A stretch of DNA of 64,000 bases from Drosophila miranda (GCF_003369915.1 NC_046676.1:4774001-4838000), one strand, 5' to 3'; positions 1-20,900 are shown, counted from the first letter of the stretch. The notes: generated from the sequence alone by a model not told the origin. Program-made: numbers and translations.

Positions 1-3000
1 TGTGTTTTATTTTATTACCATCAATTTTTTAATAGCAAAGTGTTAAGTTTGACAGTTTCGGGTCTACTCGGGAGCATTATGAACACTTCACTGAGCGAGC
101 GAGAAAGTCGACGGGCAAAGTGCCGCGTCAGGCGAATCTCCTGACCTGACAAGCTGCTCATAATTAATGCACTTTCAAACTTTCCAGCAACCCATACTCA
201 TCTTCATCCTACTCGAAGAGGCAGCTCCCGTCTTTGACTGGGACTGATCCATTAGAGCTCAGCTCGGAATCAATCTTTAGCTTTAGTTTCATATGACTTG
301 GCCAATGGGCACATCATTAGATCAGGTGCGTTTCTGATTTCCCTTGCCTGGGGAGAACCCATCGCACACTTACTCGTTCATAGCGCCCTCAAGTGCCACA
401 TATTCTGATTGAATGGAAGGAGCTGCTAGACAGAAACGAACTGTAGTGGGGGACCGCCTGCGCCTTCTCTATTTATGTTAGTGTCTTGCATTCATGTTTG
501 CTGAACATAAAGGCAATGTGCTCTGCTTTCAATTTGCTAATGCACTGCCTGGCTCCGGGCAAAGGAAAGATCCAAAGGTTGTCTGCTGTTGCCACTTGCT
601 TCAATGAAGATGTCTTCCTCCCTGCCCCAACTTATTTCCTGCGAACGAGTTATTGCCGACGCACATCGAGCATATCGCTGAGTGGAGCCCCGGAGTATTG
701 TAGTCAACCTATATGTTTTATATGCTAGCTTGGGCATTTCTATATGGACTCTTTCTCCCCTCCACATCTACTCGTGCATCACTCCAAGTCCAGATAAAGT
801 TTCAGCAGCTGCAGCAGTGGATTTATACGATTTATTTCATTGGCCACAAAATCAACACAGAAAAAGTTTCCATCGAGAGAATATTCATTTTTCATTTGTG
901 GTCAGCCGTGGTCTGGTATGATTCTGGTCTGGTTTTGGTCTGGTCGTGTTTCGCCTGTTATCTGGATAATTAATTCGATTGCACCATCGCTGCCATCGCA
1001 ACCACCGAAATGCAGAAGTTTCCCGACGTGCACCGCACACCTCGGCGTATGCGTGATATTAAGTTCTAAGCTCTTTCAACGGGGTGTTTGTGCTTACCGA
1101 GCAAGCACTCCGGACCAAGTGCCCCACTGAAGGTCGACACTTTGAGACTATCTAGAATCCCGCTCAAAGCCAACTTTGGGGCGGTACTGAGTAGGCCAGG
1201 ACTGTTGATTCAACGGCAAACGCTGATGTTTGCCCTACCAGTCCACAGTGGCCTCCTGGCTTTAAGCCCCTCTCCTCAGTTAAGGAGTTCTTGACGAAGT
1301 AAACCGATAAAGCAGTTAATCGACGGGAGGAATGTGCGGCCCTCGAGGAACCTTAAATTTGTGGAAACTAAAATGTGTTTTTAAATCGTTGCCCCAGCTC
1401 GGGTTTCACTGCGAGCGCCTGGGAGGCATGGCGATGAAAATAAATGACTTCTCATTAGAATAAAACGTTGAAAAATTAAGAAAAATGCTGGACGGAGCGA
1501 CGACAATGTCGGGGGTAACCGACCCCCACAGCAAACGAAATAAAAATAAAAAAAAATTTAAAAAAATATAAGAGGCGGAAAAAAGCGGCAGCGGGTAAGC
1601 GAGTCTGCGTCCAAGGCAGTCGCAGGTGGGTAAGGCCATACAAATGGTTTTGAATTTAAATTGGACAACAGTGGCAGACATTTTGTTATCACATATTTTG
1701 CAGGTTTAATCCCCACCCAGACAGCCACTGGATCAAACGGAATGTGTAACTACAGCTCCAAGGTTGAGGCAAGGATGCGACGCTCGATGTTTTGTGCTTG
1801 TGCAACGTGGCATGAATGAGCAACTGTTGCCCCAATCCCTCCCACCCGTCAGCCCTGTCAATCTGTCCCTGCGCCTGCATCTGCACCTGCACCCGCACCT
1901 GCACTTGCAGCTGAAGTGCAAATGTGCAGTGTAATTAAAAGTGTGTGCACGTTCAGGCCAGGGCACAAGCAATTCAGACAGAAAAGAGCAAGCGAAATGG
2001 CATTTTCTGAGGCCCAACCTCTGCCCTGCCCTGCCTCGATAGTTGGCTGACTTTGGGGAATATGAACTCTGGTTGCGGTGGCCTACTAATACCGATTGCC
2101 GGGGGCGGACGGTATTCAGTTGGCCAATCCATAACCATAAGCCGACCTCTGCAGCTGGAGTCGTCTCTCTCTCTCTCTCTCTCCCCCTCCCTCTCTGTTA
2201 ACTATCAATTAACATTTGCCAAGGCCATGAACCGATACGATACCGAAAGAGATCCTATCCCTTTGAGTCCCGTCCAGGTAAATTAGTTTCCAGGTGAAAT
2301 CAGAATCGCAATCAGAACTACAGCCACAGTTGAAAAGGGAGTCGAAGAAGGACAAGTACTCTAGTTGAATATGTGATAATTGGGTTTTTTGCTTTTTCGA
2401 TAGACTGCACAAACGTCCTTAGTCCTTGGCACTGTAATTTCAACCTTTGCCGCTTGTTAATTGCAGTTTCCTGAAAATTGCCGGACAAAAAATGAAACAT
2501 TTCCAGAAAATGTATGCAGAAAATAAAACAATTTATCCATTGCATGTGTGAAACGGTAAATCAACATGTGTTGAAAATATTTGCTTTCAGGGAGAGATAG
2601 AAAATATAATATTCAGCTAAATTCAGACAAGAATAACTTTCATCGAAGCCAAAGTACTACCATAAATGAAATATTAGCTTTCGCCGATATTTCAGCAAAT
2701 GTTCAACAGTGTTAAATTTTTGATTCGGATTTTCAATTGCGAAACCCAATTTATGGCTATGTCGTGTGGCAGGGCAGGGCTTTAATATAGACACATGAAT
2801 ATTGCCACAATGAACGCCATTAAACCATGTGCGACGTGGGCTGCTATCCGAAAAGAAAGTGCGAACAAAGTATAAATCTTGGGCCAGCATTGTCTGGGAC
2901 CCGGACCCGGACGCGGAGGCGGAGTCGGAGCTGGAGCCGGAAACCAAATCCAGAGGCAGATGCAGAGGCAGAGGCACAGCCAGGGCCAAAGCCACAGCCA

Positions 3001-5152
3001 AACATCGAAGCACTTAGCAACTGCCTAATTTATGGTCCTGTCTGACAATGTGCAGGGGAATGTTGATGTGGATGTGGATGTAAATGCTGGGAGGCCAGAC
3101 GGTCCGCACAGACATACTCGTAGAGCACATGGCAGACGATTAGCCACAGACGATTGCACTGAAACAAAGCCTGGTGAGAGAGGGGCGGAGAGCAACGATT
3201 GGTTGCAGGATTGGAATGTGGGGGGACTCCCAGGCAAATCGATTGCTATTTAAATATTTCTGGGCTTTCGTCTGTGCCACTGAAGCGCTTTTATGGTATG
3301 CTTTTAATTGAATAATGCTTGATTGTTTTTGAGCCCCTGCTTATAGATGGTCCTGCTACCATATGCATATCTCCTTTTTGGCATTTATTGGTAGAGTAAA
3401 TGCTCAACGATAGTCACGTAGTTGGCAAGAGTTCCAGGCGAGAGCCACAAATGTTCGCCAAATGCAAAGTTGTTGCTTTGTTTTTCCACACAAAAATAAA
3501 ATCAAAAAACACTGAAACGTGCCTTTCGACATTTTGCAATGTATTTAGGCACGTGCAACACATACGAGCATTCGTGTATGTGCGAGTATGTGGGATTGCT
3601 CTGACAAATTGAATTTTGCTGCTGCCAAAAACGATATCGATTTGATATATGTATGAAGGGAGGGGAGGGAGCCCACTAAAAGGAGGCCTGGCTTTCCAGC
3701 AGCAACAGCATTAGGGTCAATTACCGCTGAAAACTGAATTGTCAACACAGTAAGACTTCCCTCCACTAAAAACACATTGTTTCGCTCCCAACAAGCAGTA
3801 GCAGTAAGTATCTATGTGATACCCAGTGTGTGTGTGTAAGTGTGTGTGTTTTTTCTGGGGTGTTTGTGAGTGGGTGCACTTTCATTATCTGTGCAAATAT
3901 TTGCTCAGAACGACAGTTGGCAGTCGTCTCCTGCCGGTCTCATGCGAGAGTTGCCAGCTCGACACTTTTGGGCTTCCTAGCGCAACTTTTAAGCAGCTTA
4001 GTGCTCCTGCCGTCCGGTCCCTGTGAGCCTGCAAAGTGAAAGTTATTGTAGAGACGACACACATCCGCTCGACCCTTGCGGTGCACATTTCATAAATGTG
4101 GTAGAAGAAAACTATTTCCCTGTTGTTTAGCTGCGTGCGCTTTCCCCGAAGTTTCGGGCTCTCATGTTGTCCCTCTAACTTTTTGTCTATGGGAAACTAT
4201 GCTCGAGGTGCTCCCAGAGGACGGGGACACGGCCAAGGCAGCCCCTCCGATGGGTCTGTTGCAAATATTTGCCTTTGTGGCATGGATGCAAGCACGTCTC
4301 ATGTTCTGACTTCAGTACCCACCTGAAGCGACATTTTGCCAGGAAGTTGATGTGCTAACTGTCGACTAACAACAAGAACAGCCATAAAGTTAGGCCACAC
4401 TCCTAACAATATATGGAAAATACTTACGTGTGCTTGTGTTATTGGGAAATTTTTAATTTGCAATTGGAAACCCACTGCGTGGGGAGATGCGTGTGGGTAC
4501 AGCACCGAGTACGGAACAAATTTCATACTCGAGAAAGCTAATTAACTTCTCTTTACGAGGCATAAACTTCCGACATTAAACGCATTTATTTTCATGTGAA
4601 AATAAACAAATGCCCCAAAGAAACAGAGGAGGAACCCAATGTTTTGACGGCTCCTTTGTACATTGTATATACGTATATACATATATATTGTACGTTTCTT
4701 TACGTATTAAAACGACGAGGGCCGCGCGGCACACTCCCCACCAAGGATGGGGAGGCCCGTGTGAATTTACGACTGGAATGTCAGAAGGGGGAGGGGCAGG
4801 GATGTCTGTCTGCTGGTACTTAGCAAGTTGGTGTATTTATTTAGCACGTGTTACCATCTCCTACCACGCCAAGGACCTACGAACCGGTAGATTTTCGACT
4901 TGCTTTTAATTAACAAATGCCTTGCAACTGTTTTGGCAATCATTGAGCGTTAAGCGTTGGCCCTAATGAAAGGCACTCGGATGGATAATACGAGCCATAA
5001 GGGGGCGGATGTAAATTAAGGTCTTGATTTTTAACGGTAGAATATCGCGATCTGCTGGGTCTGGCCCCCTAAACGCAGGCTACAATGCAGGTAATAGCAC
5101 CATAAAGTAAGCTGTAAATTTCTAATATTGTCATCAGCTCGAGTGCTCTCCC

Positions 5153-5186
5153 GCTCTGTAGCTCTGTAGCTCTGTAGCTCTGTAGC
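5153..5186. repeat. 8-bp tandem repeat (GCTCTGTA)n
   Basis: Four successive copies of GCTCTGTA, followed by CT-rich sequence. A simple minisatellite with no gene nearby. Confidence 0.85.
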
Positions 5187-5428
5187 TCTCCCTCTCTCAC
5201 TCTGTTAGTTTCTCTGTTAACGTGAGACCGGCATTGGTATGGTACGGTTATGCATATGCATTCCGCTCTCTCAACTGCGCAATCTCTCGAGCTCTGTTAT
5301 CTGCCATGTTCCCTAGTCAACAAAATACCTTTTGCCCATTATCAAAACTTTCATTAAGTCAAATTGCATAACAAACGCTGTTTTAATTCAATTAAATACT
5401 CGGTTTCGGAGAACACTTCATTATAATA

Positions 5429-5469
5429 CCCCCCCCCCCCCCACACACACACACACACACACACACACA
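5429..5469. repeat. poly-C plus (CA)n microsatellite
   Basis: A run of about 14 C residues runs directly into about 14 CA dinucleotides. Such compound tracts are length-variable and prone to assembly error. Confidence 0.9.
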
Positions 5470-5787
5470 TTAGGTTGTGTTTAATTAAAATGTCAGAATC
5501 ATTTCCATACAGATTTTAATTGCATTTTTTGGTTTCTGAACCAACATTATAACTATTAACACATGTGGATGTAAATGATGCTCAAAAGCCTGTTTAGCAG
5601 AAATTAAATGCATTTGCATATTCAATGCACCAAACGGACAAAGACAAAGTCCTGACGTCCGTATAGTGCACGACCTGCAGCATATTTTGAGCAATTAAAA
5701 AAGGATAATTATCAAATTTCCTGACCCAGAAATTATTGAAAAGGAAAAAAGTGCCAAAGGATTGTTCTGGCATGGTTTGTATATTGT

Positions 5788-6819
5788 TTTATTCCGTATC
5801 AAATTGTAAATTATTTGTATATAGAGTACATTATATATATTTGTATATAGTCTGCATTATACAATTCAATGTTTTGTTACAAAATCGGTAGGCATTTACA
5901 GATGCTTGCGCTCGCTATCTTTGTAGCGGGAAACATTGTTTGTTTAACAAAAATAAAACAGAAATTAAAAGAAGGCTTCTTAGATTGGTTTTTTCGTTGG
6001 TTTCTTATATTCATTTTGTTGCTTTATTATTACAATTTCAAATTATGTCAAAAATAAAGATTATTTTTAAGTTAAAACGAGAATTACTGACATCAAAAGC
6101 GAATCATGTCTGATGCTGCTCAATCCCCAATCCTTTCGCTCACTAATTTCGTAATGTTTTACACGACAATTTACTGGCGAAGGCGGATGATCGAGTGGCG
6201 GGGCACCAGCTAGGATGGATCGCTTCGATTCTATGATAGGCTATTGTCATGAATATCTCCCGTGGCGGTTCGTACAAAGATGAAGCTATTTATAGAAAGA
6301 TTTTGTAAATATCTGATAGGTAGAGGTTAGCTTTTAGATGATTGCGGTTAAGTCTATGCTTTGCCTTTGTAAAATTTACAACAGTTTCACACTTGCTGCC
6401 CTCTCTGTTTGGTTTCGGGCGCAATTTGTAGGTAGTTCGTTAGGTTCTTTATATATTTTTGGCAGGATGTTTTGTTATGTTATGTTATATACGTTTAGCG
6501 TTTAGCTTTGCTTGCTGTTTTAGTTTTTAGTTTCTGTTTCGGTTCACACTAAACTGATTTCGCTCGCTCAATGACCTAATATTAAATTATATAAAATAAA
6601 TAATCGAAATCATAATCATAATAGACGACAATAACTATTCTTCTCCTCCATCTGCGTGTACAACGTAACCATAATTTTGCATTAGAGAAATTTAAGCGAT
6701 AACGACGAGCTTCTACAAGCAGTTCTCTGTCTCTCTGTCCATCTCTATCTACCTCGACCTGCACTACCTTCCCAGTCTCAGAGCCAGACCCAGACCCAGA
6801 CCCAGTCCCCTCCCCAGTT
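5788..6819 (-). other. coro: probable coro 3' UTR with poly(A) signals
   Basis: AT-rich sequence directly downstream of the coro stop codon on the minus strand. Minus-strand AATAAA hexamers lie at 6023-6028 and 5788-5793, giving a 3' UTR of about 0.8-1.0 kb. No open frame of interest lies in it. Which signal is used cannot be read from sequence. Confidence 0.45.
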
Positions 6820-15300
<8,481 letters not shown>

Positions 15301-15444
15301 ATGCGCCGACCAGCAGTGTGACCGCGGACTTATCGTTAAAATATGCCGTCCGACCCTCAGAAATATACCAAAATGTACCGTCTCATTTGAAAAATATACC
15401 GTAAATACACTGACGAATACTAGTTCCATTATACATATTCCTCG

Positions 15445-15553
15445 TTTTTGATGTTCCGTGGAATATTACTAGCTATTTAGAACAGATAGCCATGCCCACA
15501 TAATTTTATCCGATTAGTGAATCTATTTTCTAATTGACTGGTTTATTTTAAAC
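15445..15553 (+). repeat. diverged direct repeat, copy 1
   Basis: About 109 bp, including a conserved core AGCCATGCCCACATAATTTT, repeated at 15645-15753 with mostly single-base differences and more distantly at 16229-16311. The family is unknown to me. It could be a degenerate transposon or a local duplication. Confidence 0.7.
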
Positions 15554-15644
15554 ACTTGCTTTTATTGCATTTTGCGTAAAAAGAGGTTTTAGCGAAAATG
15601 GGCAAACAAAAACAACGAAAGAGGATAGTCGTTACTATAGTTCA

Positions 15645-15753
15645 ATTTTGATATTCCGTCGAATATTATTAGCTATATAGAATATTTAGCCATGCCCACA
15701 TAATTTTATCCGCTTAGTGAATCAATTTTTTACTTGACTGGCCTATTCTAAAC
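15645..15753 (+). repeat. diverged direct repeat, copy 2
   Basis: Second copy of the repeat at 15445-15553, 200 bp downstream. It starts with TTTTGATATTCCGT and ends with TATTCTAAAC. ATATACC motifs flank both copies. Confidence 0.7.
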
Positions 15754-16228
15754 TCTTTTATACCGTTAAAATAAAATTTAGTAGATTGACAAAATATACC
15801 GATATACCGTAAATATACCATCGCTTCAATTGTGACCTGAAAAAAAAACCGAAAAGTATTAAGAATACCGTAAACGGTCACCCTGCAGCCAGTGCAATAA
15901 AATATACGGTCTTCCCCTCAATATACCAAAAGATACCGTCTCATTTTTAAAATATACCGATAAAAAAAGCACTTAGGCCACTTAACCTACATAACCCCCT
16001 TTAGTTCAACAGGTGCACAACTGAGTTAAGCCGCGGAAAATATTACTGTTTGTCAATTCTTCTTGTAAATCCATCCTACTCTTTACCAACAAAGAATCGT
16101 ACAATATCTTTCAGCTAAGCTGAGCTAAAATTTTTCAAGATTCATAATCTTTGTGCAGATTGTTTTAATACCCACTGGTGGGCAATGAGTTAATCGTTAT
16201 CTGTCCATGTTAGGAAATCATATTTTTC

Positions 16229-16311
16229 GATTTTGATATTCGGTGTAATATTACTAGCAAGCTTGGACCCTCAGCCATGAACACAAAATTTAACTTTATT
16301 GATGAATCAAG
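16229..16311 (+). repeat. diverged direct repeat, copy 3 (partial)
   Basis: Weaker third copy: TTTTGATATTCGGTG, AATATTACTAGC, then CAGCCATGAACACA and GATGAATCAA align with the same parts of copies 1 and 2. The end is divergent. Confidence 0.5.
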
Positions 16312-16961
16312 TTTAAGTAATTCTTATGGGATTCTGTCTGAAATACGGCTTAGGCAGATAGGGTCCAACAATAAAACGTAAGTGAAATGTTTCGTCTTTT
16401 GAACACTTTGAACCAACTGCGGGTATGGACATATGTACATATTTATACACTATTTCCTTTCTGTTTTCCTAGCTGATTTTAAAAGTAATTAATAATAACC
16501 TCTCTCATATTGAATTGTTTTTTACCTTTTCATGCAATTGATTAGTGTCCTGTATATGTATATGTCTCCATTATAATACCCGTTCTTGGTCTCTGTGAGT
16601 TGACCAGAAAATGCTTAATTAAAGCAGAGACTGACTGGTTTCTGCAAACATTGGATCCTGAGATGGCACAAGTTTCCTTAATTCTATAATATTTTGTATC
16701 CAAGGGTATACCTTGCTAATGATAACGAGTTCAAACGCAAGTAAGTATGAAATGTAGGTAAATTATTGTGATGAAAAATCCGATAGATGTTTTTGTGCGT
16801 ATAACGGAATTTATCAGGTTTCTATTTCAAATGAACAATCACAATCATGATTCAAAATTCCATTTTTTCTAGCATAAATTCTTAACATGGACGCTTAAGG
16901 ACTTTCTGCTGTTTTCTTTACCTATTTCGAATACCAAGAATTCCTAATATTTGTACGAAAT

Positions 16962-16967
16962 TTTATT
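16962..16967 (-). terminator. poly(A) signal AATAAA of the acyltransferase-3 gene
   Basis: Minus-strand AATAAA about 40 nt below the stop codon at 17004-17006, the usual distance for a short 3' UTR. Confidence 0.55.
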
Positions 16968-17003
16968 ACCAACATATTTTCCATGCTGCAGCCCTGAAAC
17001 AGT

Positions 17004-19591
17004 TCATGCGGTCACACTAAGCAACTGTAGATGCGCACTCCATTTGAATTTCTGTTGCTGCTTTGTTTGCTGGCGGTTTATTTGTTCCTGAAATGGCTTT
17101 GCTGTTAATTTAATTTGGATCAAAAAACACCATGTCCACACACCTCTGTCAGTCATAAACAGGCACTTTACCACCTCCACCAAGGGATATTCCAACAGCA
17201 GCGCTACAAATGCCGCCACCGCATGAGTCAAAACGAACACGACCACAACATTGGCGAACTAAACAACAAAGATCTCTGTCAAATGGTTAAGTTAAATAAT
17301 AAATTCACTAACCAAGGAGAAACTAGTCACGTAGACCGGCTGCCGGAAGTAACCGGCCACGACGCGCAGGACGACAATGTGCCAGAGGAAGACTTGGAAG
17401 GAGATCCGCGCCAGGGGTCGGAACACCGGCAAGGTGCAGAATCTATAGGCGATACCTATCCCCAAGCAGTGAGAAATAGTTAGTGGAATAGGTATGCTTC
17501 TCTCAACCACCCACCTCCCACTTTGCTGCACATGAAGTATACAAATCCCCCGCAGATCAGGACCCACAGATTCCTGTACAGGCCCGCATAGAGGGCCAGC
17601 CACAGTGACGGCTTCTCAAAGTCGTGCCTGATGAATATATAGCCCGAGAGGAGCAGAGCCAAGGCAGCCGGAACCAGCAGCCACAGGCCCAGCTCGTACC
17701 TTCGTTGTCCGCGATAGACAACGGCATTGTTGCGCTGCTTCAGGTAGAGGGTTCCGCACACGAAGCCCAGCAGATACCCGGCCAGATTGGTGTAAAAGGG
17801 CGGATATATCTGGTAGAAGGTGTCCGATTGTCGAAAGTACAAGTAGCGATATGTCCTAAAAGAATCACATGAAACTGTAAACGGTCACAAAACGAGAACC
17901 GACAAAACTTACTCTGGTCGCAGGTGGTAGACGGCGTCCAGTTTCAGGAGGTATGTGAGCAAGGCAGGCACACAGAAAGCCAGCAAGAAGAGAATGACGT
18001 AGATGGGTTTTACCAGCATTGGATGCCTGAAAGGACACTTAAGTGTGTGCAGATCATACCACTGAAGTTCTAATACTTTTTGCCGATGATAATAACGATC
18101 AGGAAGAGCTCAAAGAGCTGCATGTCTGCCGCCAAGTACCAGGTTTGGTGGGAGCACTGCAAGGAGAACAGTCTTATGAGATATTCCAGGACAGGCTCAG
18201 GTGACATAGTACCCACACTGTCCTCCAGCAAATGGTTATTCACGAAGAAAACATTCTTCCACCAGTTCTCGCGGCAGAAGACTCGCTCGGCCTCCGTCAG
18301 GTGCCGCCAGAAGGGTCCATTCTGCAGGCGGGCCAGGAACGAGCCATTGAACAGGATCAAAGCCAGGAGCGAGGGCAGTAGTCTAAAGTACCTGTAGAAG
18401 AACACCCGAAAGTAGACTCCGATGCATTCCAGGATCCCCGACTTTGGGTGCACTAGCTGCCGATCGGTGAAGTTCACATAGAGTAGGAAGCCGCTTATCA
18501 CAAAGAAGATCTGGATGAATACGCTGCCGTTCTGGAAGATCGACGTCTCGAATCGAAATAGAAACTGCTCGTAGAACTCTGGATTCTCAATCTGCACCGT
18601 CATAAAAACCATCAGCGTGTGGCCCAAGATCACAACAAACACTCCGATCACTCGGAAGGCATCGAAGAATCGAATATCGCGTGCAAAATCGCTGCCATGG
18701 GCCAGGGTCAGGCGATAATAGTTGCGCACCAGCGAGAAGGAGGTGAGTAGCTGTTCCCCTATTAAGATCAAGCCATACTAGTGAGAATGCACACCTCCAG
18801 TGAAGGCACTACCTACTACGATGCTGTGGGCACTGCTGATAGAAGAGGTTGCCCGCCTGGGAGTCGTGCTTGCTCAGAAGATGATCATAGAGGGTGGAGA
18901 ATACAGTGATCAGCAGGATTACAGCTATAAGAGCGTAAACAGTCAGATCGAGGACATCTGCGGAATAGAACAGTGAGTGTTAACCCACTTTGGAAACCTG
19001 TGCAAGTATGAGATACTTGCCGTGCGGCAAGCTTTCGCCCGACTTCACGCAATACTCGATGAGGCTGCGCACACGCAAGGAGTATTTCTGGCTAAATTCC
19101 AGATTCAAACAGCTATTGACCAGTGGATCGTTGAGCAGGCGCTCTGGCGCAGATCGTCCATGCACTCTGGAATAGTAGGAGCTCAGGTCCTCATCCAGGA
19201 CCCCTCCCTCGTACAACTGCTGAAGATCCAGCTGACAGCGCTCCAGGCAGATACCCCTGAAGAGCCGATCGTGCCGAAAGCGATGCTTGACATCACGGGA
19301 AAGACCTTCGATTTGCTCCCACAGAGTGGAGCTGGCATTCGGCACGATCTCGGCATAGACCAGGCAGTAGGTGTGGGAGTCGCTTTCCAGGCAGAGGTCG
19401 TAGTCGTCCAGCTGATACAGGGCGGGCATCCGCTTGTATAGAGTCACTGAGGATTATCCTTCCCTCGATTATCCTTCTATAAAGGTGGTAAACGGCCACT
19501 TACTATTGAACTGGTCGGAGGAAACGATAGCCTGTCCCCATCCTAGGTGGAGGGAGGCTAGAACAACTAGAGACTGCAGCAAGCGGAGCAT
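17004..19591 (-). CDS. NRF-6-like acyltransferase-3 membrane protein
   Basis: Member of the insect nose-resistant-to-fluoxetine family: a secreted-side NRF domain followed by a multi-span acyltransferase-3 domain. Substrates are mostly unknown. Eight exons fit by phase: 19504-19591, 19021-19446, 18820-18957, 18077-18758, 17913-18026, 17515-17855, 17313-17455 and 17004-17258, giving 728 aa. The ATG at 19589-19591 opens a signal peptide (MLRLLQSLVVLASLHLGWGQ). Exon 2 is the Cys-containing NRF domain. Exon 3 carries the first membrane helix. Exon 4 starts the AT3 domain, with RFFDAFRVIGVFVVILGHT holding the conserved His. The last exon has the LLLEYPLVEV type ending of the family. Intron 2 lacks a GT donor in the needed phase (see findings), and intron 3 uses a weak donor, GTAGTA. 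It is probably the orthologue of an nrf-6-like gene near 42D in D. melanogaster (possibly CG9447, from memory, unverified). Confidence 0.88.
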
Positions 19592-19901
19592 CTTGGGTGT
19601 GTTCCACTAAGCACTCCAAGATCAACTATTGGGAATCTTCGATCGATTGGTGATACAGAGTCACCGATTGCATGCTCATCTTTCATGCATGGGTGAGCTC
19701 TCCCAAAGGTATTTCTATAAATTACTTGGAGTTGACGAAAACAACTATTAAGTGTCGCGCAATTATCTTTATTTTATTATTTTAGCATTGAAGCTAAGCG
19801 TAGCCCAAGTACCAGCAGATAGTTCAGTGCCTTCATGTCGTAAAGTACGTGTCGTACGTACCATTGAATCTGCGAGGAACTGGATTAAATATTGGCAAAG
19901 C

Positions 19902-19907
19902 TTTATT
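19902..19907 (-). terminator. poly(A) signal after the distal Spn42Da cassette
   Basis: Minus-strand AATAAA about 100 nt past the stop of the last alternative exon (20011-20013). It would serve the isoform ending in that cassette. Confidence 0.45.
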
Positions 19908-20010
19908 GAAAACGGTGCTCTTACATGCTGGGATAGTACAAATGCTTGTGTATGTTTAAGATCATTGATCTTGTGCAGTCTTAAGTTTTAGTTTGGTCTG
20001 AAGATCAGAT

Positions 20011-20147
20011 TTAAAGTTTTAAAAATTTTCCAGCAAAGAGAACTGTCAGGTCCTTGTTTATGATGTAAAATTTAAATGGATGCTCGGCATAAAAGTGTTT
20101 GGGATCTGGCTGGATCCTGGGGATCCGGGAACGCAGCATCAACATAC
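20011..20147 (-). CDS. Spn42Da: Spn42Da alternative last exon D (reactive loop)
   Basis: A 137-nt exon with an acceptor (CTACAG, 20148-20153) and phase 2 start. Spliced to the common exon ending at 21208, it gives a loop starting T-GMLMLRSRIPRIQ, then the conserved serpin C-terminal strand (FYAEHPFKFYIINKDLTVLF) and a stop at 20011-20013. It is the same length as cassettes at 20225-20361 and 20465-20601. P1 is not certain: Leu or Arg in LMLRSR. It lacks the HNEL tail of cassette A, so this form should not be kept in the ER. Confidence rests on the frame, the splice site and the homology. Confidence 0.85.
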
Positions 20148-20224
20148 CTGTAGATGCAGATGACAGTAGGGTCTCGTAGTATCGGAATGGCATTAAATTG
20201 TATGGGTGTGGGTGGGTTAACAGC

Positions 20225-20361
20225 TCAAAGTTTTAACAATTTTCCAGCAAATAGAATTGTCTGTTTTTGTTTAATAATTTAATAGTTAAATGGATGATCG
20301 ATATATAAGCGATTGGGGCCTGCCTGGGTCTGGGGAACCGAATTAATCACCATTGTTATAC
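20225..20361 (-). pseudogene. Spn42Da: Spn42Da alternative last exon C, stopped by nonsense
   Basis: Also 137 nt with an intact acceptor and the same phase. The reading is T-GITMVINSVPQTQAGPNR, then LYIDHPFNY followed by TAA at 20279-20281. The frame is otherwise open to a normal end (TILFAGKLLKL, stop at 20225-20227). The sister cassette at 20465-20601 has TAC (Tyr) at the stopped codon. A serpin ending here would lack its last beta strands and should not fold. It is either a dead cassette, a polymorphism or a sequencing error. Confidence 0.8.
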
Positions 20362-20464
20362 CTGGAAATGGAGCAGTAACACAGGACTCGCATGCTTAAA
20401 TGGATTACATTTGTAGTATAAAAGAGGCCATTAGGTTATAGTCGCAATGGAGTGTGTACACAGT

Positions 20465-20601
20465 TTAGATCTTTGTCTGTTTGCCGGCAAAGAGAATGGT
20501 CGAATCCTTGTTGATAATGTAATAGTTAAATGGATGATCTGCATAGAATCGAATGGGTTCCGGCTGGAACATAGGCATCGAACACATCATCATTACCATT
20601 C
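20465..20601 (-). CDS. Spn42Da: Spn42Da alternative last exon B (Met-rich loop)
   Basis: A 137-nt cassette with acceptor TTTTCCAG and phase 2 start. The loop reads T-GMVMMMCSMPMFQPEP, then FYADHPFNYYIINKDSTILF, and ends GKQTKI with a stop at 20465-20467. The Met-rich loop with one Cys would suit chymotrypsin- or elastase-like proteases, but this is inference. There is no ER-retention tail. Its near identity to cassettes C and D in the C-terminal strand shows they arose by tandem duplication. Confidence 0.87.
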
Positions 20602-20870
20602 CTGGAAAATGGAGCAGAAAGACAGGACGCACATGATTGAATGTATTGCATTTGTTGGGATGTTAGAAAGTCGGGGCTCGCACGATTATAAGTGGAAAAT
20701 GGCAGTAGTCGTTGCTTGTTAGATGAATGATTCTAAAGATGGAATTTGATTAATATATTATTTCCTCAATTTTCCACTAATTTCCAGTTGAACAATGCAT
20801 AACCCTAACAAAGGAACCCGGACACAAACAACGGTCGAGGAACTTTTAATTTACATTAAAAATAGCTGCC

Positions 20871-20876
20871 TTTATT
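20871..20876 (-). terminator. poly(A) signal of the Spn42Da HNEL isoform
   Basis: Minus-strand AATAAA 25-30 nt below the stop codon at 20901-20903. Use of this site would exclude cassettes B-D, so polyadenylation and splicing choice are coupled. Confidence 0.6.
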
Positions 20877-20900
20877 GATTCCACATTGAATGAGATTCTA

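Larger units (their letters stand above)
1..5787. other. gene-free left flank
   Basis: I see no convincing coding exon here on either strand: open frames are short, overlap in several frames, and none has recognisable domains. It contains simple-sequence tracts (a CT run near 2165-2183, biased GGAC/GGAG-rich DNA near 2890-2990, TATATA-type stretches near 4670-4690). It is probably intergenic or the intron of a gene lying further left. Confidence 0.6.
15310..17003. other. intergenic region with ATATACC motifs
   Basis: The segment begins near CAGTGTGACC (about 15315-15324), a reverse-complement match to the Drosophila core-promoter motif 1 (GGTCACACTG type). ATATACC/ATATACCG heptamers are scattered from about 15360 to 15960. 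Diverged direct repeats are listed separately. I see no coding exon. Confidence 0.45.

Noticed and set aside
17009..17020. Motif-1-like GGTCACACTA as a promoter
   Set aside because: It overlaps the last codons of the acyltransferase-3 gene and no transcript start or coding exon can be tied to it.
17115..17483. 122-codon plus-strand frame
   Set aside because: Antisense to the last exons of the acyltransferase-3 gene, whose splice sites and domains are clear.
19752..19991. Plus-strand frame with a hydrophobic start (a small secreted protein?)
   Set aside because: It starts at GTG, not ATG, has no homology I recognise and overlaps the 3' end region of Spn42Da on the other strand.
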